Shown: piece by piece, positions 46,806 to 58,047 of the stretch
How the letters are laid out: each line of letters begins with the position of its first letter
Numbering within the stretch: position 1 is the first letter of the stretch
Assembly (NCBI RefSeq): GCF_016545825.1
Contig: NC_052616.1
Span: forward strand, 11,904,001 to 11,968,000
Length of the DNA stretch: 64,000 bases
Source of the DNA: Eucalyptus grandis
Taxonomy: Eukaryota; Streptophyta; Magnoliopsida; Myrtales; Myrtaceae
Direction: 5' to 3'
The notes under the pieces: generated by a model
The model's input: the letters and a program-made list of their open reading frames with translations, nothing else
Told to the model about the DNA's origin: nothing
Database searches by the model: none
Position numbers and translations under genes: made by a program

Positions 46806-47642
46806 TTCGTGTCGTTACCTCGGGTGCACCACATATGGCTCGGTTGATGGTTTATTAAGTTTAGACTTAACTCAAGCTCTCCCAAACCCTTACCAATTTG
46901 CGACTTAGAGTTCAAGTTATTAATATGCAAATGATTTTTATATAGGAGTCGCTATTAATTGATTTATGATGGGTCAATTTAATACCAAAGTGAAGTATCG
47001 TGAGAAATACCTTACTTCTACGAGCTAATGATTAAATGAATTTAGGGACTTGATTACGCTAATTTAATCTAATGCTTTTTGGATACATTTTGGCATTTAT
47101 TCAAAAAATATTTTGCAAGCGGTATGAATTGATTTTAACTCTATCTCCTAACATTTAAGGTACAACTATTATTGAACACTCAATAAAGCATGGCAACTGA
47201 TAAATTGCAAATAGAGGGAGTAAATACTTACCTCGATGCAACGCAAGCATCCGCAACAAATATTAATTAGAAACACGTGTTCAACTGAAATGTGACATCT
47301 AATTATCACTCAATCGCTCAACTTTTTTTTTCTTATTAGGATTTTTGCTTAGTTAAATAAAAGCTAAACTACATGATGCACAAAAATAGTTTATATTAAC
47401 ATGACATGTGACTTTCAATTAACATGCAAAGTATATGACACTCGATTTTAATTTAATCACCAAACACTAATGATAGACAATGATTAATACGTAACCATTA
47501 TACTTGACATGCACATGATATTCACTTATTTAAATGAAAGCTAAACTACATGCAATGCATGCAAGGATGTACACAAAAGATAGTAATCTTTTACTAACGG
47601 GATCAAAAACCGGTTTTCTTTGACACAAGAAAGGAATGTTAG
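46806..47642 (+). repeat. Fragment of a gypsy-type LTR, downstream of helicase copy b
   Basis: Begins near GTCGTTACCTCGGGTGCACC and matches 31217-31760 and the first ~500 bases of the block A LTR; it continues to the LINE poly-T at 47643. It is longer than copy a's fragment, which the copia sequence cuts off. Confidence 0.6.
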
Positions 47643-47892
47643 TTTTTTTTTTTTTTTTTTTTTTTTTTGTAAAAGGTAAGATATATATTAAGGAAGGGCC
47701 AAATGTACAAAAGATCTTGTCACCAGGAACTTTCACTCCAAATGTAGGAACAAAATGAGTGGAAGGGTAACGAGATGTAAAAGCCCCAAAACAGGGCACA
47801 ACCACTACAACACCAAGACAAAACGAAGCACGGCTAGGTCAACCGGCTACCAAACATGACAAATGCGAGGAAGAGGCCACCGTTAGATCGAA

Positions 47893-48521
47893 CTACCTAT
47901 GGGTCCCAGTGAAAATAATCGGGTCTAGGCCCCAACTTCTCTGCAACCTTTTGTTTCTGAAATTATCTTCGACGTTCCTGAAGGTGATAGCTTTGTCTTG
48001 GACCACTTTGAAGAGGTGGTTCTTCATGGCCAAAACCGAGAGTGGCTGGTCTCTAAATATGATGTTATTCTTGTTTTTCCAAATGATATGACAAAGTGCA
48101 CCAAAGGAAAAACGGGCTATGCATTTGTAGAAATCTTTACCCATCAAATAGGTAGAACTTTCAATGGGCATATTCCTGGGTTGGAAGCTTGCGCTTGGCC
48201 ATGAGCCAAAGATTGAGTTGATATCGAGGCACTATGGTGTTGTCCCACATGAAAGAGTACCAATTGACCCGCGTTCTCTTCTTCCTGATGAAGTTCCACG
48301 CCGTTGCCATAGTGAACTGGCCCGAAGAGCTTTCACACTAGCAGCAACGATCCGAGACACCCACTAGGACCAGGAGAGGATGACCCCACGATTGAAGCAC
48401 CGTCCTGAGAGTTTGGCCAGCATCTGAGAAGAGGTCAGCAACACAGGCTTCCTAAAGAGCCCTGAGCTGTAGATAAGAGAATCTGAGAAGATCAGGTTCA
48501 AGGGCCCTCTAGGGTGCCAAT
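47893..48521 (-). pseudogene. LINE 2 ORF2 C-terminal part
   Basis: Contains FGALCHIIWKNKNNIIFRD and the end NKRLQRSWGLDPIIFTGTHR with a stop at 47893. This is the usual C terminus of plant LINE ORF2 proteins after zf-RVT, which lies to the right (48200-48521, degenerate). Its right side is cut by the solo LTR and resumes at 51289. Confidence 0.7.
48517..48521. repeat. Target-site duplication, left copy (CCAAT)
   Basis: Pairs with 51284-51288 around the solo LTR. Confidence 0.85.
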
Positions 48522-49254
48522 TGTCACGCCCCGACCCTCAGGCACGCACACATCCCTTACTCTCGGTCGATTTTTAAATGTGATATACCAGGACTATGTA
48601 TCGCCGACCCTTTCATTTATATATGCACAAACGGAAGCAGTTATAATTCCCCAGACAATAAAGCAATGTGATAGAAAAGCAGGCCATACATTTTTCTTAC
48701 TAAAAATTCACAACTACAACTTTTTACATGCAAACAAGGTCTGACAAGACTGGACGGGATCTTAGTCCTCATCCGGGTCGTACTGGGTCCTCCTCCACGT
48801 ACTCCTCTTCGGTTTCCTCATCGGGGACCTCCTCGAAGATTCATGCTCCTTAGGCTCCTCATCCAGTCCCGAAATGGTTATTCAATAACCACCGAGACCA
48901 TGTCTCAAAAGTTCTACTCCTAAGACCCGATTAGTAAACTAATACACCTTAGGGCTGCCTATGCACAACATGAGTTAGAAGACTTACCTTAGCCTCAGAT
49001 TCCACCTGCATATTAGTATAGATTAAATAGGCACACAAGCAAGCACATCACAGATCGAAGCATCGATCTAATCGGCTTAGTCGATTTCACATCAGGAAGA
49101 CCACTCACGATCATCTCCCTTCAATCATTCAATTCACAACATCAAACCAAGGCAATGAATCACATCAAGACACTCTCAGATCGAATCATCGATCAATCGA
49201 CCTAGTCGAATCATTTCTAGGTCATTCATCCAACACCAAGCAATTCCTTAGATT

Positions 49255-49439
49255 TAGTGGCTTTACGGTCCCACCCGACCCTCTCAAGAACTAGTGGCTT
49301 TACGGTCCCACCCGACCCTCTTGAGAACTAGTGGCTTTACGGTCCCACCCGACCTTCTCGAGAACTAGTGGCTTTATGGTCCCACCCGACCCTCTCAAGA
49401 ACTAGTGGCTTTACGGTCCCACCCGACCCTCTCAAGATG
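49255..49439. repeat. 37-base minisatellite, five units
   Basis: Unit TAGTGGCTTTACGGTCCCAC then CCGACCCTCTCAAGAAC; nearly identical copies, so a recent expansion. Confidence 0.95.
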
Positions 49440-49458
49440 TCATACTATGTCACCGAGC

Positions 49459-49597
49459 CACGTGCATTCTCTAGGAAGACATACCGAGTCTCCGAGCCAC
49501 GTGCATTCTCTAAGGCTACCTTTTCGCCAAGATGACATATCAAATCACCGAGCCACGTGTCTATCCCAAGTGATATTCCAATTCACTGGGCCACGTG
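49459..49597. promoter_or_regulatory. Cluster of four palindromic G-boxes (CACGTG)
   Basis: CACGTG at 49459-49464, 49498-49503, 49554-49559 and 49592-49597, each within GCCACGTG. The first two lie in a 39-base direct repeat. CACGTG is the core site for plant bZIP and bHLH factors. Whether it works here is unknown. Confidence 0.6.
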
Positions 49598-50269
49598 CAT
49601 CCTCAAGGTGATTTACCAATTCACTTTCGATACTAACAACCGATATCCGACCAATTCTCAATCACAAGGCCAAAATTGCATTATTTAATAACATACTTAA
49701 AAATGCACCATTAAATCAATTCGACACGAATTAAAGCTCAAATAAATAAACGGACTGCTCCACAACAACCAGCACGAAATTCCGATCACCGGCCATCCCG
49801 GTTGAATTTTCGGAAAATAAATAATTAAATAATTAATTTCGAAAATTAAATAAATAAATACAATAAATTCAATTTAGCACAATATAAAGCTCAATTAAAT
49901 AAACGGATTGCGCCAAGATCATCAACATAAAATCCCGGTCACTGGCCATCCTAGTTGAATTTCCGAGAAATAAATAATTAAATAATTAATTTCGAAAATT
50001 AATATTTAATTCCTAAAAATACCACATAAGCCTGATTTGTTTAATTAACACCCGATAAGGGATGGGAAAAATCCCAAGAAGCATTCAATAAATACTACAA
50101 GCAATTCTCTATCTAATTACACTAATCACACAACTAATATGCAAAGCAATTAACTAATAATCACTAATCAAATCTAATCTAACAACCTAATTACACTTAA
50201 TTAACACTAATCAACCTTTAAGTATAATTAGCGCACTAAGAAGGCGTTAGTGAGTAAAACTCACTCAAA

Positions 50270-50960
50270 ACGACGGGCTCGACGCGAGAATCGACTTTCC
50301 CCAAAGCGGGCTGAGCATCCGGGCTCGGGAAGGCGGCCAAAACGGGCCTCGAAGTTGTTGCAATACCCATTCCTCAACTCTCCGTTCGCTGCTGTTTGGG
50401 GCCGGATTCGGGGCTGAGATGGCGAGGCAAGACCGGCGGAGGGCGAGGGGAGCTTTGGCGGGTCGAGGCGATGGCGCACGGTGGCCAGAGAAGGTCGGAC
50501 GGCTCCGGCGGAGCTCCACCGTGTCTGAAACAGCTGCTGGAACGGAAGGCTGAGCGAGGGGAAGGTCGAGGCAGGCGGAGCACGGGACGGCGAACGGCGG
50601 TGCGCGGTTCAGCGGCTTGCGACGGTGATGAGTGGCGCTGCTGGCTGTTCATTCGGCTTCCCAGATCTACTGGGTTTCGGACAACCCAAAGAAGAAGAAG
50701 AAGAAGATTCAACAGCAAAGAGCGTGGGAGAGAGGAAGGCGGAGGGTGTGCGGGCAGCGGCGATGTGCGACGGCGTGCGACGGCTCCCGGCTTCGGTGGG
50801 CAACGACAGCGGCGAGAAACGGCGACGACAGCTTGGTCTTCGGTGGTCTTCCGCTTGCTGGTTCCTCACACATCAAGAAGAAATGGGGAAGAAGAAGCAC
50901 CGACGGAAGGGAGAGAGAGGAAGAAGAGAAAACCAATTTCTCTCCCCTCTTGGTCTTCGA
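50270..50960 (-). other. GC-rich leader-like island in solo LTR
   Basis: Long open frames occur on both strands (the longest is plus 50396-51022, 208 codons, rich in Arg and Gly), which is what GC-rich sequence gives by chance. No known domain. The block resembles the GC islands in the gypsy LTRs in position and composition, not in sequence. Confidence 0.5.
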
Positions 50961-51283
50961 ACGGGGCCCACCATAGGGCTGTCTTCCACCCACCTTTTGA
51001 AGGCCCAAAATACCGCTTCTAGAAGACTTTGGGTAATTTAAAATATTGGGTCTATGGGCATACGAATTTGCTAGGTTTTCTTTCCAATTGGGCCTTAATT
51101 CCTCTTGAATTAAATCAAATTGACCCCCATTACTTTATTCAATGCTTCAATTGAATATTCTCCTCATCCAATAGCTCATCTCGCATCTTAATTTTGTGTT
51201 CCTTTTTAATCCCCGACTCTAATTGCATAGAAATGACCTAATTAATTCAATTGAAATTCATACCGAAAATTCTGGATGTCACA

Positions 51284-51288
51284 CCAAT
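51284..51288. repeat. Target-site duplication, right copy (CCAAT)
   Basis: Pairs with 48517-48521. Confidence 0.85.
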
Positions 51289-51628
51289 TGTCAAACCAAA
51301 GAGAGGTTGTTTGGCCATCGCCAATTTTCTAGTAGAATGCCATCTGGAAATCCCTTCTTAGGTTCAACAAGCTCTTCCAGGCTCAGGATCCAAATGTTGA
51401 CTTCCTAGCAACCCAAAAGTTCTTGTTTTTTAAGAAAGTGGAATGGACCCATCTACACTATAATGCTTCATTGTCAGAGAACAAGAGCCAGATATGCTTT
51501 AGCATGGCGGCTTTATTGCAATCTCGGAGCGTCCTGATACTTGGTCCTCCTTCATCCTTTGGAAGGCAAACTTCATCCCAGACTACCTTAGCACCACCCG
51601 TGTCTAGGTTCGGATCTTTCCAAAGGAA

Positions 51629-52944
51629 TTATCTGAGAATTTTCTCTATCTGGTCCACCACAGCTATAGGTAAAACAAAAACACTAACCCAGTATGCTTG
51701 TATAGCATGAAGAACTAACCTGATAAGCTGAATCTGACCAGCAAGATAGAGGAATCGGTGGGTCCAAGACTGAACCCTTGTACTGATACAGTTGACAAGG
51801 GCACAACAGTCTGCTTTGCTGATCCTCGAAGTAATAATAGGAACCCCCAGGTACTGAACTGGCAAGCTCCCTTCTCGAAAGCCCAACTCCAAGAGAGTAT
51901 TATTCCTTAAGGAGGGTGCACCACCCGCCAAAAAAATATCACTCTTGCATGGGTTAGGACAAAGGCCACTCCAAGAGGAAAAGATATGAAGACATTCCTT
52001 AAGGAGAGCCACTGTAGGAAGATGAGCCTCACAAAAAAAGAAGACATCATCCGCAAAAAAGAGATGTGAAAGACCAATTGCCTTGCAGCTCCAGAAGAAC
52101 TTGAAGTTAGGCCTCGAAGAATACCTAAGAATGATCCCTGAAAGCACCTCCATAACCATAGTAAAAAGGTAAGGAGAGATGTGATCACCTTAGCGGAGAC
52201 CTTGACCGCTCGCAAAGAACCCGTGGAGCTCTCCATTCAAAGCAATTGAAAATTTAGGTGTACGTACACAAGTCATAATAAGTCGAGTCACAGATTGAGG
52301 GAAGCCAAAGGCCAGCAACACACTTTCGAGGAAGTCCCAATCCACAGTATTATAGGCTTTCTTGAAGTCCACATTTTTCGCACATTTAGGGAGATAAGGC
52401 TCAAGGTTGAAGTTAGAGAATAGCTCCTGAGCTAGCAAGATATAAGTTAGAGAATAGTTCCTGAGCTAGCAAGATATTGTCCCTGATCTGCTTGCATTTT
52501 ACAAAAGTAGTCTAAAAAGGGCCCTATCGTGCTCTTCAAAGCTAGGTCTACCTGATTAGCTAGCACCTTTGTAATACACTTGTAAATAGTGTTGCAGCAG
52601 GCGATAGGCCTATAATCCTCCACAGAAGTGGCATTGAGCACTTTAGGAACCCTCACCAAGATGGTATTGTTAATCTCCCTTAAGAGTTTTCCAGAGGTGA
52701 AAAAATCCATCACTGCAGTCATTACTAAATGACCAACCATGTCCTAGTTTTCTTTGAAGAACTCCGCTGTGAAACCATTCGGCCCAGGTGCCTTTCCCCT
52801 AGGCAAAGAGAAGATAGTGTCCCGGATCTCCAACTCTGTAACTAGCCGAGCAAAGAGCGCAGCCTGATCATTCGAGAGTGGATGGTGGATAACCTCCTTC
52901 AAGTCCTCCAGCGAAGGTCTAACGAACTCCCCTTGCGGTGCCAA
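51629..52944 (-). pseudogene. LINE 2 reverse transcriptase
   Basis: Blocks in order: LPRGKAPGPNGFTAEFFKEN (about 52805-52750), YRPIACCNTIYKCITKVLA (about 52610), AYNTVDWDFLESVL (about 52350), SIALNGELHGFF (about 52240), the palm motif FADD (52046-52057) and VQYLGVPI (about 51860). That is the full finger-palm order of a plant L1-type RT. Breaks: a stop near 52741, a small direct duplication with frameshift at about 52436-52470 (the GAGAATAG..CCTGAGCTAGCAAGATAT phrase is doubled), and one at 52190. The enzyme would be inactive. Confidence 0.88.
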
Positions 52945-53049
52945 GAGGTCCTCAAAGAACTCTACAAATCACCATTGCACCAGCTGTGGCTCAGTCACCA
53001 AGTTCCCCAAAGAGTCGAGGATGGAAAGGACTCTATTTCTCAAATGTCT

Positions 53050-54170
53050 TTTGTTGACATATTAGTGGAAGAACTTGGTATTACGGTCTCCCTCCCTGAG
53101 CCATCTGACCTTGGACTTCTGCTTGAAGAATGACTCATCCGAGGAACACAACTCCACAAGGATACGTGTTTGGTTCTTTTCCACCTCAGCAGGGTCAATA
53201 GAAAATGGATTTAGCTGCAAGTCTGCCTGAGTGGATTCCAACGTCTTCCGCGCATCAAGAGTTCTGGCGGAGATATGAGAGAATGAATCTCTATCGAGCT
53301 GTTTGAGCTAACATTTAAGAGTCTTGAGCTTAGAAACAAGCATATACATAGAGACTCCACCCCTCGGTGCATCCCACACTTGCGAGACAATCTCGTTGAA
53401 CTCCGGGTGCTTCATCCAGAAGTCGAAAAACTTGAAGGGCTTCCTCCGATGAGTCGGATTAAGCACCTTCACCACCATAGGTGAGTGATCCGAGATTCTC
53501 GGCGCTAGGAAGGAGGCTTCCGAGTAAGAGAGATTCAGACTCCACTTGGCATTGACTAAAACCCTGTCAGTCTTTCTTGCTTTCCTAGAAGGCCCGAAGA
53601 CGTAGTCCAAGTGTATCTAAAACCAACGAACCTCAAGTCTTCTAGCTTGGCTTGCTCCAAGCACTATCCAAACTCATCAAAACAAGGGAGTCATTCTTCA
53701 GAGCCACCGACACGGTCCGATGGATCCTTAATAGCATTGAAATCCCCTAAGACAAGCTAAGGAGTGTCTAGGAGATGGATGCTTCTGAGAATGATATCCT
53801 CTCAAAGAGGTCTCCTCAGCAAAAAAAAAAAAAAATGGCCTCCGTAAATAAAAGATACACAGCAAGCCACCCCAAAGACCAGGCTCTCAAAGTTCCCATG
53901 AACCGCCTGCTTGGTGATGAGAAGGCTTCAAACTTAACCATCACGGGGTCCCAACCAACCCAAATTCTACCCCTAGGGGAGAAGTCGTAGTTTACAATCC
54001 AACACTAATCTCTTAATAGACCTTCGAAGATGGAGTTGAAGCGATCTGGTGGCACTTTAGTTTCCACCAAACCAATATAGCACAAGTGGTTCAAAATAAT
54101 AAGGTTACGAACCTCCGTTTGCCTAGTTGGGTTGACAAGGCCTCTAATATTCCAGCATCTTATATACATA
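53050..54170 (-). pseudogene. LINE 2 endonuclease and linker (degenerate)
   Basis: The clearest part (53610-53308) has LDYVF-like MDYVFGPSRKARKTDRVLVN and LAPRISDHSPMVV; SDHSP is the conserved end of the AP-like endonuclease active site (SDH). Left of 53308 come linker remains with a [17 protein letters not shown] phrase near 53090-53050. N-terminal endonuclease blocks (to 54170) are broken by stops and an A-run at 53820. Confidence 0.7.
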
Positions 54171-54225
54171 TGTACAAAAGAGGAAGAGAGTAAGGGTTAC
54201 CTCCTTTTTGGCGGCTTGCGACGAC

Positions 54226-55570
54226 TTAGAGGGGGAGCCGCACGAGCCGATGGAGGAGGTGGGACTGGGAGAGCCCCAAGAGCTTATCCTGGGTAGTCTC
54301 CTCGTTGCTCCTAATTGGAGGAGCCTTCAATGATAGACAAGGCGAGAGAAGATCATCATCTGAGCTATCTAGGTGGTTAGCAAACCCATTCAACTCTACT
54401 CCACTCCCCGGGTTTGCATCCGGAGGGCTAATGGGATCTTCCTCCACTGTTAAGTCGGGAGCATCCACCTTGGTGAGGGCTCAAAGCCCACTCTGAGCCC
54501 TCTGGGTAGAGGTTGATGGCAAGCTCTTAAGAGCTGCTGCTGTCTGCTTGAGGGATGACCCTTTGTCTCCGGAGCTGACCGAATGGGCCAAGCACATCTC
54601 CTTAGGGGGGAGGTTTCTTCTTATTTCCCTTAACTTGTTTCAACCCAAATCCAACCTCACTAAGATCTACCACCAACACTGGAGAAGTCTCGGGGGGTCG
54701 AGCCTCCATTGGGGGGGGAGGGGATGGCCTGAATCTGCTGTTAGCCCTGCATCGCCTTTGGACCAGCTAAAGAGGCTGCATAAGTGTGTCCAAAGGAGCC
54801 ACACTTCAAGCATTCCGCTGGCTTCCACTCATACTTGATGGCAATAGACCGAGCCACTCTATTAAGTCATACCTTGCCCGAGGAGACCCTCAGTTGATTA
54901 ACTTGAAGCTCCATGCAAACTCTTGCGAAAGAGATTATTTGAGTTTGCTCTGTGCGTTGATCAACAAACAAAGGCTTGCCAACAGTACTCGCGATGACAA
55001 TAATTGTCAGGGCTGTCCAGAGGTCTTTAGGTAGGTTCTTCAAGCGAAACCACATCATCACCATGGTTTGCTTCTCCCTTTCAACTCTAGAAAAGGCTTC
55101 CATTGTTGCAAAACGAGTGGAACCCTTGCAACTGTTATAGGTTCATCTTCCAAAATCTTCCTTTGGAACACGGGGTCAGGGATGCGGAAGAAAAAGAAGC
55201 CCTGGTCATCAGCGAAGACCTCAACAAGCCTCAGTTCCCCGTAAGCTTGAGCGTGTGCCCCGTGAGCTGGAATGGTAGGCTCCTTCCTACATAGTACCCA
55301 ACTAGGCACTCATGCCATTTGGGATCCACCACATCCAACTTCTTCACGGAGATCCACCATAGGGACATCATCCTCAAACAAAGAAGGAACAAAGGTAAGG
55401 TCATACCCTTTTGCTACAAGCTTCGCAACATTTGCCCAGGTCTGGGCAGCCAGGACCTCTGGTTTCCTCACTTGCTTTTGCGAGGCGCGGGGCTGTTTGG
55501 AAGCCGACCTCACTCTACTTCGTCCTCTCGAAGGCCTATCATGGATCGCATTCTTGGGACGACCACGGTC
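54226..55570 (-). pseudogene. LINE 2 ORF1 (DUF4283-type, CCHC knuckle)
   Basis: Starts in a basic stretch RPSRGRSRVRSASKQ, then TWANVAKLVAKGYDLTFVPS, FADDQGFFFFRIPDPVFQ and MMWFRLKNLPKDLWTAL, the DUF4283 RNA-binding-like domain of plant LINE ORF1 proteins, and then a knuckle CLKCGSFGHTYA (about 54813-54779). The acidic C-terminal part (54468-54226) contains EEDPISPPDANPGSGVELNG. Frameshifts lie near 55310, 55080 and 54870. ORF1 binds LINE RNA and brings it to the target. Confidence 0.78.
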
Positions 55571-55572
55571 TG

Positions 55573-55807
55573 AGATAATTTTGTATGCAAAGTTGCAAAG
55601 GCTAATTGGGCGATATTGATCCAGTCTTTCTAGGTGAGGTGTCTTGGGAATCAAAGCAATATTTGTCCGATTTAGAATACTAGGCATCACCCCTAACCTA
55701 AAGAAATTTTGCACTAAGAGAAGAAGATCATCTTTAATGACCTTCCACTGAGTTTGATAAAACAGTCCATTTAAGCCATCAGGGCCTGGAGCCTTTGTCG
55801 TTCCCAA
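55573..55807 (-). pseudogene. LINE copy b reverse transcriptase, N-terminal fingers only
   Basis: Encodes TKAPGPDGLNGLFYQTQW, IALIPKTPHLERLDQYRP and ISLCNFAYKII, typical RT blocks before the palm; then the frame runs straight into LINE 2 ORF1 (DRGRPKNAIHDRPSRG). The fused open frame spans 55807-55310, an accident of the junction. Confidence 0.8.
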
Positions 55808-55899
55808 CTAGAAGGTTACCTTGCGAACTTCCTCAACAGTGACCAAAGCTATTAACTGGTCATTCATCTCTATGGTATTAGACCAGAATCTTGTCCCTG

Positions 55900-56700
55900 C
55901 TCTGAATTCCATGCTATGGAAATAACCTATCGGCAATCTTCATCTTGGTTCCTAAAAGCTTTGAAAATAAAAGGCTTCCTTTGTTTACTATAAGTTGCTG
56001 AAGTATTTAGAAGTAAGGGACTGTGATCGAATCCCACATCAAGCAATGCATAAACTTCAGCTTCAAGGAACAATAAACGCTAATCCAACGTGCACATCAC
56101 CCGATCCAATTGTTCTTTCACTAACTCATACCCTTCGCGGTTGTTCATCCAAGTAAACGCATGGCCTTTGCTTTCTAATTCCATGAGAGAGCAATCAATT
56201 AGGACAGCTCTAAACGAAAATAGTCAATAATGATATGCTTTTCGCTTTCCTACTTTTTCCCATGGATAGATTATTTCATTAAAGTTGCTGGCACAGGCCC
56301 AAGATAAATTGTTAGAGTAGCTTATCTCCCTTATCTCATCCCATAGAAGTTGGCGATTTCAATAGATGGAAGGAGCAGGAATACATGTGATGCGCATAGT
56401 TCTGTCTTCCTGCACATCCCTACAAATAATATCAAAAAAGTCTTGTGTTGAGCGAACCACACTTAAGGAGACCTAATCATTCCAAAAAACTGCCAAACCT
56501 CCAGCCAGACCAACTAGGTTGCTGATATAAGAGTCGGGGTAGTGTAAACGGCGTTGAATTCTTTGAAGCATTATCTTGTTGTTCTTCATTTCCATTAAGA
56601 ATATATGTCGGGCTTTTCCTTGGCCATTATGACCTTGAAAGCTTGAACTGTCAACGGATTGCCCAAACCCTAACAGTTTCAGCTAATCAACTTCATTTGT
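55900..56700 (-). pseudogene. LINE copy b endonuclease (degenerate)
   Basis: Shows FLMEMKNN (about 56610), YISNLVGLAGGLAVFWND (about 56540-56490), FFDIICRDVQEDRTMRITCI (about 56430-56390) and RQLLWDEI. Same domain and order as copy a at 15310-15960, with its own set of stops. Confidence 0.65.
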
Positions 56701-56741
56701 GGATGGGTGGCTGTTGAGGGTCAGCCACCATAGCCCATTGT

Positions 56742-57965
56742 TCAGCTCCCTTTGTCGCATAGACTGGTGTTTCCATGAGGTGTGTCATCAAAGTTCTCTT
56801 GTATCAAACTCCTTGTCTCATAGGGATTATATATTTTCAGCTTTTTGGCAACACTCACTTTTGGTGTCAATCTTGTACTTTTAAGCTTCTTTGGTTGTTG
56901 TAATTCCAAAATTTGAGTCTGAATCCCTTTCATTTTGGCTGTTGCAGGTATCAGCGTTGTGGTGAAAGAAGTCCCTTGCATTGGTTCATCCTGATGGCTT
57001 TGCTGAATCCCTTTCAATAGGTGCTCTGCTTCAATAATAGTTGGTGGGGGCAGTAAAGGAACATTTGGGATTGACGAGGGAGGGATTTCAAGTATTGTTT
57101 CTTCAATCTGCTCTAGTCTGTCCTACGGTTTGTAGAAGGTCTGTCAATAAGGGATGTATTCTCTGACCTTCGCACGTAGCCATTGACCTATGGCCATCTT
57201 GTCTCTACTTTCTAATTTTGCCTTGTCAAAGGGAAAGTCCTTATAGTACATTGTGTAATGTCCCAGCTTATCACAAGAGTAGCAGAAATGAGATAGTTGT
57301 TCATAGCGAAAATCTAGCCACAGGGTCTTTCTATCAATACAGATCAATTTGCCCATCTTTAATGGCTCGTGCAAGTTTATTTCTACCCTCGCTCTACTAG
57401 CTCTTAATGTTGCACCCTCCTTTGTGTCTACTTTCATTTCTAAAAGTCGACTAGTATGTTTAATCGCCTTTCTGATCATGTTGTTTGTACACCATTCCCA
57501 AGGCAGTCCAAAGACCTGTACCCAGAATGCGCAACTAGAAAAATCATAACAGTGTAATGGGGTATTGGGAATCCATGGCTTAAAGAAGACTAAATGGCTT
57601 GAGAAAAGCCAAGGTCCCCCTTGTAGGATTCTATGTTCTTCTGCGGTTGATTGGAATTTAGCAATGTACGGGCCCACTTGTCTTTAGGAGATTTCAACTT
57701 GTTCAATCTATCAAGCTTGCTTCAACGTACTTTGGAAAGTTTGGAAATTAAATGATGGGTTCAAGAGAATTTTCCCTACTAGTGTTAATCGGCATTCTTC
57801 CAATTTTTCAGGTGGGGGCTCATCATCCCAAACTTCAATTTCTTGCTCGGTGCAAAGGTGGCCCAACCAGTTACAGAGGGCAACCAGTCGCAAAGATTCC
57901 TCCTCGTCGTTCAATTCCATTCGACAGGCTAAAACAGGGTAACTTTGTTCACATCTATTAACCAA
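56742..57965 (-). pseudogene. LINE copy b ORF1 (DUF4283-type, knuckle with altered last ligand)
   Basis: N-terminal part 57965-57711 (SLRLVALCNWLGHLCTEQEI); then, after a stop near 57686, the open segment 57677-57144 with GGPWLFSSHLVFFKPWIP, VQVFGLPWEWCTN and the knuckle CYSCDKLGHYTMYY. The usual pattern C-x2-C-x4-H-x4-C ends in Tyr here, so the fourth zinc ligand is lost. The C-terminal part (57017-56742) contains MKGIQTQILELQQPKKLK. This copy shows the ORF1 structure that copy a lost. Confidence 0.75.
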
Positions 57966-58047
57966 TTATGGAAAAGGTGAGGATTTTTGGCCAAGAAGAG
58001 GTGATCCAAACTTAAATTAGGATTGGGATTTCCAAGATTTATCGTTT

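Larger units (their letters stand above)
48522..51283 (-). mobile_element. Solo LTR with CCAAT target-site duplication
   Basis: Plus strand starts TGTCACGCCCCGACCC and ends TTCTGGATGTCACA. It is flanked on both sides by CCAAT (48517-48521 and 51284-51288), the 5-base duplication expected of LTR-retrotransposon integration. LINE 2 reads on both sides. No gag, pol, PBS or second LTR is inside, so recombination between two LTRs left this one. Minus-strand orientation is suggested by similarity of its right end (inverted: TGTGACATCC) to the start of the solo LTR at 9829. It contains a 37-base minisatellite, a G-box cluster and a GC-rich island. Confidence 0.88.
47643..55570 (-). mobile_element. 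LINE of a second family, with poly(A) tail, split by a solo LTR
   Basis: Read on the minus strand it runs ORF1 (55570-54226), endonuclease, reverse transcriptase (52944-51629), zf-RVT/C-terminal part (to 47893) and a 3' UTR ending in poly(A), seen as about 26 T on the plus strand (47643-47668). The solo LTR 48522-51283 interrupts the C-terminal part. The 5' end abuts another LINE's RT in the same frame direction at 55570/55571, so no target-site duplication can be read. Frames are broken in several places but it is better preserved than the other LINE. Confidence 0.85.
55571..57965 (-). mobile_element. LINE copy b, 3' half missing
   Basis: Matches copy a (13960-16626) for ORF1 C-terminus, endonuclease and the first part of RT, then stops inside RT at 55571, where LINE 2 begins. 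The 5' end near 57943-57965 is about 600 bases longer than copy a's. No zf-RVT, RNase H or tail of this LINE exists to its left. Confidence 0.8.

Noticed and set aside
50396..51022. 208-codon Arg/Gly-rich open frame on the plus strand
   Set aside because: Lies in a GC-rich island where all frames are open by composition; no domain, and the solo LTR reads the other way.
55310..55807. 165-codon fused frame as a novel protein
   Set aside because: It is the chance in-frame join of RT fingers from one LINE with ORF1 of another.
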